Positions 1-5,411 of a stretch of DNA of 38,550 nt are shown here, one piece after another. The position numbers and the translations under genes are program-made. The stretch is from assembly GCA_024398995.1 (NCBI GenBank), contig JAKSIE010000022.1, forward strand, positions 1 to 38,550, in the 5' to 3' direction. Source of the DNA: Fibrobacter sp. (lineage in GTDB: Bacteria > Fibrobacterota > Fibrobacteria > Fibrobacterales > Fibrobacteraceae). The first letter of the stretch is position 1, and the number at the start of each line of letters is the position of its first letter. The notes beneath the pieces were generated by a model. The model had not been told where the DNA came from, ran no database searches, and was given only the letters and a program-made list of their open reading frames with translations.

Positions 1-78
1 GCCATGAGACCGGCAGGACCAGCCCCACAAACCACTACATCATACTGGTTTGATGCAAAAAAACTCATTTCGGCCTAA
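1..78 (+). CDS. possible 3' end of an upstream gene (partial)
   Basis: Frame 1 is open from the window edge to a TAA at 76-78, giving 25 residues that end in YWFDAKKLISA. The other two forward frames close earlier. No start is visible, the stretch is short, and no hairpin terminator follows. It may be the C-terminus of a gene truncated by the window edge or chance openness; I do not recognise the family. Confidence 0.3.
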   Translation, partial: AMRPAGPAPQTTTSYWFDAKKLISA

Positions 79-121
79 AAATTAGCTTTTATTTATTGAG
101 TTTTTTTTATTTGATGTGTAG

Positions 122-139
122 TTTTTCACATTTTTTTAG
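122..139 (+). promoter_or_regulatory. T-rich upstream element shared with 3514-3532
   Basis: TTTTTCACATTTTTTTAG lies about 50 bases upstream of the pentapeptide-repeat gene start. The same word with one extra T occurs at 3514-3532, about 75 bases upstream of the small lipoprotein gene at 3606. It may be part of a promoter or an UP-like element. The role is inferred only from recurrence and position. Confidence 0.3.
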
Positions 140-188
140 TTATTTTAGGGCTATACGATTTATCATCCTTAAAAGGGAATGTGTTAAT

Positions 189-1622
189 ATGAATATGAAG
201 AGAGTATCCAAGTTCGGTCTCTGCCTCATCAGTGCCTTGGCAATGAACGTCTTTGCCCAGGATAACTGGCAGGGTAAGGACCTGAACGTTTCTTTTAGTA
301 ATAAGAAGATTGACGGCTATAATTTCTCCAAGGCAAAGGCTGTCAAGAACACCACCGACTTCCGTCGTGCAACTGGTGAAAAGCCGAATTTCTCAAAGGC
401 TATCCTTGACGAAGTTTCCTTCCAGAACGCTGTGATTAGTGACGCTAACTTCGAAGGCGCTTCTCTTAAGAAGGTGATCATTAGCGGTGCAGACATCCGT
501 AACTCCACCTTCGAAGGTGCCGATATGGAAGGCGCAAACCTCTACCGCGCAACCCTCCTCGGTAGCCAGTTCCCCGCAACCAAGCTCATGAACGCCCGTC
601 TGGACGCTATGAAGGTTGACGAAAACACAAGCTTCGAAAAGTCTGACCTTACTCAGGCTTCTTTGATGGACGTTGACCTTACCGGAGCTAACTTCTACAA
701 GGCCAACCTCACCAACGCAAACTTCTCTCGTGCATTGATGGCAAACTCCGACCTTCGCAAGGCAACCCTCGTGAAGACCGACTTTACCGCATGTAACCTG
801 ATTGCTGCAAACTTCAAGGGTGCCGACCTGATCGACGTGAACTTCGCCAAGGCCGGTCTTTCCCAGGTCAACATGAAGGGCGCCGACTTCAAGAACGTCA
901 ACTTCCAGGAAGCCGACCTCTCCTTGACCGAATTCAACGATGTCGACCTCTCCAAGACTCAGCTCCAGAAGGCTAAGTTCGCTCAGGCTACCGTCAAGAA
1001 CATGAAGTTCGATGGCCAGGACCTGACCGGCGTGGTATTCGATAAGGGTACTCTCGCTAAGAGTTCCCTCGAAAAGGCCAAGCTGAGCAAGACTTCCTTC
1101 TTCGATGCAACCGTCGAAAAGAACTCCTTCAAGGAAGCAGAAATGCTGAAGGCCGTGTTCGATGGCGCTTTCGTGTTCAAGAGCATCTTCGACAAAGCTG
1201 ACCTGACCAAGGCTAACTTTGCAAACTCCAACATCCAGCGTTCTGACTTCATCCTGGCTCAGCTGGGTGGCGTAAGCTTCGCCGGTGCAAAGCTGGAATT
1301 CGTTAACTTCACCAACGCCAACATGCAGGGCATCAAGATCGACGCCGATACCAAGATGAACGACGTTGACTTCTCCGGTGCAAACCTGGAAGGAGCTAAG
1401 ATCGAAAAGTTCACCGCTAAGAAGGTGATCTACGATAACAAGACTCGTTTCCCGTCTGGTTTCGATCCTCGTCAGTACGGCTTCACCAAGCGCGGCGAAA
1501 AGGCTGCCGACGTGAAGGTTGAAGGCAAGAAGAAGAAGCGTTCTTCTGATGACGACGAAGATATGCCGAAGAAGAAGAAAAAGAAGAAGCGCGTCGTTGA
1601 AGACGACGAAGACGACGAATAA
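189..1622 (+). CDS. secreted pentapeptide-repeat protein
   Basis: The protein has 477 residues. The start is set at ATG 189, preceded by AAAAGGGA about ten bases upstream; the frame stays open back to 96, but that extension would precede the signal peptide. Residues 1-24 form a Sec signal peptide with likely cleavage after VFA. Residues from about 45 to 430 are a nearly continuous run of A(D/N)Lxx/A(D/N)Fxx pentapeptides such as ADLTKANFANSN, which in this family fold into a right-handed quadrilateral beta helix. The C-terminus is an unusual charged tail of alternating lysine and aspartate/glutamate blocks (for example KKKKKKKR, then EDDEDDE). Pentapeptide proteins range from gyrase-protecting DNA mimics to structural scaffolds. 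The signal peptide argues for a periplasmic or surface role and against a cytosolic gyrase inhibitor. It appears monocistronic, closed by a hairpin terminator. Confidence 0.85.
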   Translation: MNMKRVSKFGLCLISALAMNVFAQDNWQGKDLNVSFSNKKIDGYNFSKAKAVKNTTDFRRATGEKPNFSKAILDEVSFQNAVISDANFEGASLKKVIISGADIRNSTFEGADMEGANLYRATLLGSQFPATKLMNARLDAMKVDENTSFEKSDLTQASLMDVDLTGANFYKANLTNANFSRALMANSDLRKATLVKTDFTACNLIAANFKGADLIDVNFAKAGLSQVNMKGADFKNVNFQEADLSLTEFNDVDLSKTQLQKAKFAQATVKNMKFDGQDLTGVVFDKGTLAKSSLEKAKLSKTSFFDATVEKNSFKEAEMLKAVFDGAFVFKSIFDKADLTKANFANSNIQRSDFILAQLGGVSFAGAKLEFVNFTNANMQGIKIDADTKMNDVDFSGANLEGAKIEKFTAKKVIYDNKTRFPSGFDPRQYGFTKRGEKAADVKVEGKKKKRSSDDDEDMPKKKKKKKRVVEDDEDDE

Positions 1623-1644
1623 TCTTACTTCTCTTCATAAGTTT

Positions 1645-1675
1645 AAAAAAGACGTTCGAAAGAACGTCTTTTTTT
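1645..1675. terminator. bidirectional intrinsic terminator
   Basis: Stem GACGTTC/GAACGTC with a GAAA loop is flanked by an A-run on the left and a T-run on the right. It lies between the convergent pentapeptide gene and radA, so it can serve both strands. Confidence 0.85.
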
Positions 1676-1761
1676 ATGCCTGCCGCTGCGGGGATGGTTG
1701 CGTCGCAGGTGATACAACCGCGAATGTGGCCGAGTCGCACAGGTCCGGCGAGCACGGCAAG

Positions 1762-3159
1762 CTACTTCTTGTCCATAAGCCAGTTCACGGCTTCGCTCAG
1801 GCTATGGACTCGTTTAATACTCATGCCGCTAGTATTCTCAGGCAAGGCGCCACTAGCAGGAACGATAGCCTCCGTCATGCCAAGGCGGCGGGCTTCCTTG
1901 AGGCGTTGGTCCAGCAGGTTCACCCCGCGGATTTCGCCGGACAATCCAAGTTCACCGATGGCGATAGTCTGACGGGACAGAGGAATCCCCAGGTGGTTGC
2001 TGGCGATGGCCAGGGCCAACGCTAGGTCTGAGGAAGTATCCGTCACCTTCATGCCGCCGGCGATGGTGGCAAACACGTCGGTGGTTCCAATGGTTATTCC
2101 GCCGAATTTTTCCAGCAGGGCTAGTATGATGGTCAATCGTTTGGCATCGATGCCGGCGGCCACACGTTGTGGAACCGCGTAATTCGTCTGGCTGACCAAA
2201 GCCTGAGTTTCGAACAAGAGGGCGCGGGAACCTTCCATCGTACAGCAGACCACGCTGCCGGGAGTGGGCGGCATGCCCTCCTGCAAGAAGACGCGGCTGG
2301 GGTTGGCCACGGGCGAAAGTCCGTGACTTGTCATCTCGAAGACACCGATTTCGTCGGTGGCCCCAAAACGATTCTTGATGGTACGCAGCAAACGATACTG
2401 GTGATTACGATCGCCCTCGAAATAGGCAACAGTATCCACCATGTGCTCAAGAATGCGGGGGCCCGCGATCTGGCCGTCCTTGGTCACATGGCCAATGACA
2501 ATGGTAATGCAGCCCGTATTCTTGGCAAAGACCATCAGGTCCAAGGTACATTCACGCAACTGGCTTGCACTACCCGGGGTGCCCGCCAAATTCTCCTTAT
2601 ACACAGTCTGGATGGAATCAATAACCAGAACCTGGGGCTTGATTTCCTTGGCCTGTTCAAGAATCTTATCCAGGCTGGTTTCGCAAAGCAAAAGCATATC
2701 GGAGCCAGCCACATCCAGGCGTTCGCTGCGGAGCTTGACCTGCACAGCACTTTCTTCGCCGCTAACATAAAGAGCCTTGACGCCGGCCGCATTCATAGTC
2801 GCCAAGGTGGACAGCACCAAGGTAGATTTGCCGATACCGGGATCGCCGCCGATCAGCACCAAAGAACCTGGGGCAAAGCCTCCACCCAACACACGGTCAA
2901 ACTCAGAATTTGCGGTACTCAATCGCTTTGTATCTTCTACTGCCACATCCTTAAGGGCAACAACCTGATGCACCGGACCACCCAGCCCTCGCCCACCACG
3001 GCCAGCCGCTGCATCGGTCACTTCAACCACATGTTCCTTAAGGGAACTCCAGGCTCCGCAGAACGGACACTTGCCCGCCCACTTGGGAGTGGTGTTGCCG
3101 CACTCTGTACAAAGAAACTCAATTTCTTTTTTTGCTTTAGACTTATTTACTGCCACCAT
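1762..3159 (-). CDS. radA: DNA repair protein RadA (Sms)
   Basis: This is a RecA-like branch-migration ATPase used in recombinational repair and fork processing. The 465-residue product is close to the usual 455-460. A zinc finger is formed by C17, C20, C31 and C34 (CTEC...CPFC). The Walker A GGDPGIGKST is near residues 104-113, and the RadA hallmark KNRFG occurs in the middle of the protein. The C-terminus is the Lon-protease-like domain with the IGELGLSGEIR motif. The frame extends 28 residues further upstream, but the family begins at the zinc finger, so ATG 3159 is preferred; no strong Shine-Dalgarno sequence precedes it. The gene is alone on its strand and converges on the pentapeptide gene. 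An inverted repeat at 3183-3201 lies in its leader. Confidence 0.96.
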   Translation of the reverse strand: MVAVNKSKAKKEIEFLCTECGNTTPKWAGKCPFCGAWSSLKEHVVEVTDAAAGRGGRGLGGPVHQVVALKDVAVEDTKRLSTANSEFDRVLGGGFAPGSLVLIGGDPGIGKSTLVLSTLATMNAAGVKALYVSGEESAVQVKLRSERLDVAGSDMLLLCETSLDKILEQAKEIKPQVLVIDSIQTVYKENLAGTPGSASQLRECTLDLMVFAKNTGCITIVIGHVTKDGQIAGPRILEHMVDTVAYFEGDRNHQYRLLRTIKNRFGATDEIGVFEMTSHGLSPVANPSRVFLQEGMPPTPGSVVCCTMEGSRALLFETQALVSQTNYAVPQRVAAGIDAKRLTIILALLEKFGGITIGTTDVFATIAGGMKVTDTSSDLALALAIASNHLGIPLSRQTIAIGELGLSGEIRGVNLLDQRLKEARRLGMTEAIVPASGALPENTSGMSIKRVHSLSEAVNWLMDKK

Positions 3160-3182
3160 GTGCACTAATTTAATTAAATCCC

Positions 3183-3201
3183 GCTGACAAAATGTGTCAG
3201 C
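3183..3201 (-). promoter_or_regulatory. inverted repeat in radA leader
   Basis: GCTGACA and TGTCAGC form a perfect 7-bp inverted repeat with a 5-base spacer, about 24 bases upstream of the radA start codon. It could be an operator or an RNA hairpin in the leader. It has no T-run, so it is not an intrinsic terminator. Confidence 0.4.
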
Positions 3202-3335
3202 AGACAAAAATAGTGCACAAAATTTCACTTTTATAAAGGACACTGTATACCCACAATGTTTAAATCCTGCCCAAATGTTACCCCAAGTTTACATTTAGGC
3301 GGTTTTGGGAGAATTTGCGCTTGAACTGACCCTGC

Positions 3336-3356
3336 TTGACTGCGGTTTGACTGCGG
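3336..3356 (+). repeat. two direct repeats TTGACTGCGG, 11-bp period
   Basis: TTGACTGCGG is present at 3336-3345 and 3347-3356, with a degenerate relative (TTGAACTGACC) starting at 3321. The 11-bp period puts the copies on one face of the helix, as in arrays of regulator sites. Function is inferred only. Confidence 0.4.
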
Positions 3357-3453
3357 ATGGTCATAAACACGGAAAGTATACAGTGTCTGTTTGTTAGCTG
3401 CTCTTTTGTGTACGGAATGACTTGACAGAGCCTTTATAAAAATTCCAGTTCAA

Positions 3454-3472
3454 ATGATACGATTCGTATCAT
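3454..3472. promoter_or_regulatory. perfect 19-bp palindrome, probable operator
   Basis: ATGATACGATTCGTATCAT has two perfect 9-base arms around one central T. It lies 134 bases upstream of the small lipoprotein gene. The arm TCGTATCAT recurs at 3537-3545, and CGTATCAT recurs at 8310-8317 upstream of the collagen-like lipoprotein gene. The geometry suits a dimeric helix-turn-helix regulator. The TIGR02147 protein encoded just downstream is a candidate by position only. Confidence 0.5.
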
Positions 3473-3513
3473 CCACAACTAATCCACGTTTTTGTTTTGT
3501 CAATTTTTCATAA

Positions 3514-3532
3514 TTTTTCACATTTTTTTTAG
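3514..3532 (+). promoter_or_regulatory. T-rich upstream element, second copy
   Basis: TTTTTCACATTTTTTTTAG matches the element at 122-139 with one extra T, and lies immediately before the TCGTATCAT half-site. It may be a promoter component of the lipoprotein unit. Confidence 0.3.
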
Positions 3533-3536
3533 AGTT

Positions 3537-3545
3537 TCGTATCAT
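3537..3545 (+). promoter_or_regulatory. half-site TCGTATCAT
   Basis: This is an exact copy of the right arm of the palindrome at 3454-3472, placed 60 bases before the ATG of the small lipoprotein gene. No matching left arm is present here. Confidence 0.35.
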
Positions 3546-3605
3546 TTATAGCCACCTTTTGTACAACTAAATCTAGATTAAGGGTATGAAACATTGGAGG
3601 TTACC

Positions 3606-3857
3606 ATGAACAAGAAAATCAATCTCATTAAGGCCCTTGCAGCAAGCATTTGCCTATGCCTCTCCCTGGTAGGTTGCGCCGATGATAGTTCGCCATCTGT
3701 GCCCACCTCCTGTCAATCGATTTGCGAACCTGATGCGGAAATTTGTGCGGACATGTGCGAGCCCATTGATCAGCCAGAACTGGATACTGATACCGATAGG
3801 GAAAGTGTCGACGTGTTGATCGCAGATGATTCCTGCATGAAGGATGGTGGCTGCTAG
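3606..3857 (+). CDS. small cysteine-rich lipoprotein, unknown function
   Basis: The product has 83 residues. ATG 3606 follows GGAGG by five bases, which decides the start over an in-frame TTG at 3594. A type II signal peptide ends in the lipobox LVGC, with the lipidated Cys at residue 24. The short mature part is acidic and carries six more cysteines, including two CxxxC pairs (CQSIC and CADMC) and two near the C-terminus, suggesting disulfide bonding or metal binding outside the cytoplasm. I do not recognise a family. It is the first gene of a unit with the TIGR02147 gene 33 bases downstream and a second Cys-rich lipoprotein after that. Its upstream region holds the 19-bp palindrome. Confidence 0.75.
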   Translation: MNKKINLIKALAASICLCLSLVGCADDSSPSVPTSCQSICEPDAEICADMCEPIDQPELDTDTDRESVDVLIADDSCMKDGGC

Positions 3858-3890
3858 CTTCAGGATCAAGTAACTAAATTTCGGGTGAAG

Positions 3891-4733
3891 ATGAAATCGG
3901 TTATAGAATATCGGGATTACCGCCAGTTTATGCAGGACTTTTACGACGAACGTAAGAGGACTTCTGTATTTTCGTGGAGAGAGTTCTCAAAATTGGCGGG
4001 ATTCGCTTCGCCCGTTTATCTGAAGCTGGTCTGCGAAGGCAAAAGCAGCCTGAGTCGCGTTGGAGTAGACCGTGTAGCTGCCGCCATGAATTTGAGCGAC
4101 TATGAACAGGACTATTTCAAGTTGATGGTTGAATTTGGCAACGCAAGCAAGGACGAAACGAAAAAGAAATTCCTTGACAAGATGGGACAGATCGCGATGG
4201 AACATCGCGTACGTCTTGTCGATGCGGAAGCCTTTGAGTATTACCAGGACTGGACCTACCCTGTAATTCGCGAACTTGCTCCCATGATGCCAGGAGCAAA
4301 GCCCGGCGATTTGGCAAAGGCCTGTTGCCAGGAAGTCTCCGCAATTGATGTCCGCACGGCACTTGGTTTCCTTGTAAGACGAGGTTTTCTTGTAGAAAAA
4401 TCCCAGGATGTTTACGAGCAGACCGAAAAGGTTGTGGCGGGATCCAAGGAAGGATTGCCTCTGGCCATTAGAGCTATGCATCGTGAAATGGGTGAATTGG
4501 GTGTGAAATCCCTGGACAAATTCAATAGCGAAGAACGCAACGTAACCGGCGTTACTATCGGTGTAAACCGGGAAGCCTACCTGCGGATTGTGGACGAACT
4601 GAACGCATGCAGAAAGCGAATTATGGATATTGCATGCGAATACGAAAATTTGGATCAGGTGTACCGATTGAATTTGCAATTGTTCCCGCTGACAAAAAAC
4701 GTAAGCGAGGTTGAAAATGAAAAGAATAATTAG
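3891..4733 (+). CDS. TIGR02147/DUF4423 family protein, HTH-like regulator candidate
   Basis: The product has 280 residues from ATG 3891; an in-frame GTG at 3885 is an alternative start. The N-terminus (EYRDYRQFMQDFYDERK, then SWREFSKLAGFASP) matches what I know of the TIGR02147 family, a paralogous family expanded in Fibrobacter and also found in Bdellovibrio. Residues about 28-75 resemble an XRE-type helix-turn-helix (REFSKLAGFASPVYLKLVCEG followed by a leucine-spaced helix), with the DUF4423-like region downstream. There is no signal peptide or membrane helix, so it is cytosolic. The 3' end overlaps the next lipoprotein gene by 17 bases, implying translational coupling. I infer a transcriptional regulator of its neighbours, possibly through the CGTATCAT sites. 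No experimental function is known to me. Confidence 0.82.
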   Translation: MKSVIEYRDYRQFMQDFYDERKRTSVFSWREFSKLAGFASPVYLKLVCEGKSSLSRVGVDRVAAAMNLSDYEQDYFKLMVEFGNASKDETKKKFLDKMGQIAMEHRVRLVDAEAFEYYQDWTYPVIRELAPMMPGAKPGDLAKACCQEVSAIDVRTALGFLVRRGFLVEKSQDVYEQTEKVVAGSKEGLPLAIRAMHREMGELGVKSLDKFNSEERNVTGVTIGVNREAYLRIVDELNACRKRIMDIACEYENLDQVYRLNLQLFPLTKNVSEVENEKNN

Positions 4734-5349
4734 TCTATTTGCAGCCGCCCTTATTGGCGCGACGTTTTTTGCCGCCTGCGGTGAAAAAACAGCCGGTGCT
4801 TCAGACGATCCGAATACAATCATTGCGTCTAACAGCAGTTCCAGTGCGCAAAGCAGCTCTGGCAAGCAAGATGGCGATATCTCAGGCGATATCGTTGTGG
4901 ACGTTTGCGACACCTGTGATTACGGGACACAGTCAACACGCCCGCAAGAAGAACTCGTCCGTAACGACAGATGCGACATTACTTTGTATCCGTTGACAAA
5001 CTCCATTTTTGCAAGTTTCCTGAATTGCAAAATGGATTCGACAAACGTCTATGAGCGAGTTACGGTTGAGACCTATAAGCTAGGAGAATCTGTAAGCTAC
5101 TCTCTAGAGGGCGAGTTCTCCTGGGAATCGCAGAGCTGCAATGATAATTATGAAAAATTCATTGAAGGCTGCATCGCAAGAGGAGGAAGTTTTGTCGAAA
5201 ATATTGCAGATTGTTCAGAAGGAGCGCTGGACTTAAGCTGCAATACAACATATACCTCCAGAGAAGATTTATTGCGAGATTTGGCTAAAGATGCCGCAAA
5301 TTGGTGCAACGCCATGGAAATGTCTGCGGCATGCCCGGAACAGCAATAG
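4717..5349 (+). CDS. cysteine-rich lipoprotein, unknown function
   Basis: The product has 210 residues. ATG 4717 lies inside the end of the upstream gene and follows GCGAGG. A type II signal peptide ends at FAAC, with lipid Cys at residue 21; Phe at -3 is a tolerated but less usual lipobox residue. A serine-rich linker (SNSSSSAQSSSG, residues about 39-50) typical of Fibrobacter surface lipoproteins follows. The mature domain has about ten cysteines, among them CDTC, and probably forms disulfides. No family is recognised. The gene is the last of the 3606-5349 unit and converges on the collagen-like gene, with only about 60 bases and no clear intrinsic terminator between them. Confidence 0.78.
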   Translation: MKRIISLFAAALIGATFFAACGEKTAGASDDPNTIIASNSSSSAQSSSGKQDGDISGDIVVDVCDTCDYGTQSTRPQEELVRNDRCDITLYPLTNSIFASFLNCKMDSTNVYERVTVETYKLGESVSYSLEGEFSWESQSCNDNYEKFIEGCIARGGSFVENIADCSEGALDLSCNTTYTSREDLLRDLAKDAANWCNAMEMSAACPEQQ

Positions 5350-5411
5350 GATATTCCCTACGTGGACTTAGACGCAAAGAAATTCGTGAATCGGGATTAA
5401 GACCAATACGT

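Larger units (their letters stand above)
3160..3605. other. divergent intergenic region rich in repeated words
   Basis: These 446 bases lie between the divergent radA and the small lipoprotein gene. They hold an inverted repeat in the radA leader (3183-3201), CACTGTATAC at 3241-3250 and its exact reverse complement at 3376-3385, two 10-bp direct repeats (3336-3356), a perfect 19-bp palindrome (3454-3472), a half-site of it (3537-3545) and a T-rich element (3514-3532). No convincing small ORF or RNA gene was seen. A possible radA promoter on the minus strand is TTGTGG with TATAAA at 3232-3237, spaced 15, which is weak. Confidence 0.6.

Noticed and set aside
3151..3164. Near match to the TGCNCN4GTGCA LexA motif I recall for Fibrobacter, overlapping the radA start.
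   Set aside because: It has one mismatch at a conserved position and lies across the start codon, so it is not strong enough to call SOS control. A LexA binding test would settle it.
3422..3440. TTGACA followed by TATAAA as a promoter for the small lipoprotein gene.
   Set aside because: The spacing is only 7 bases, far from the 16-18 needed for sigma-70.
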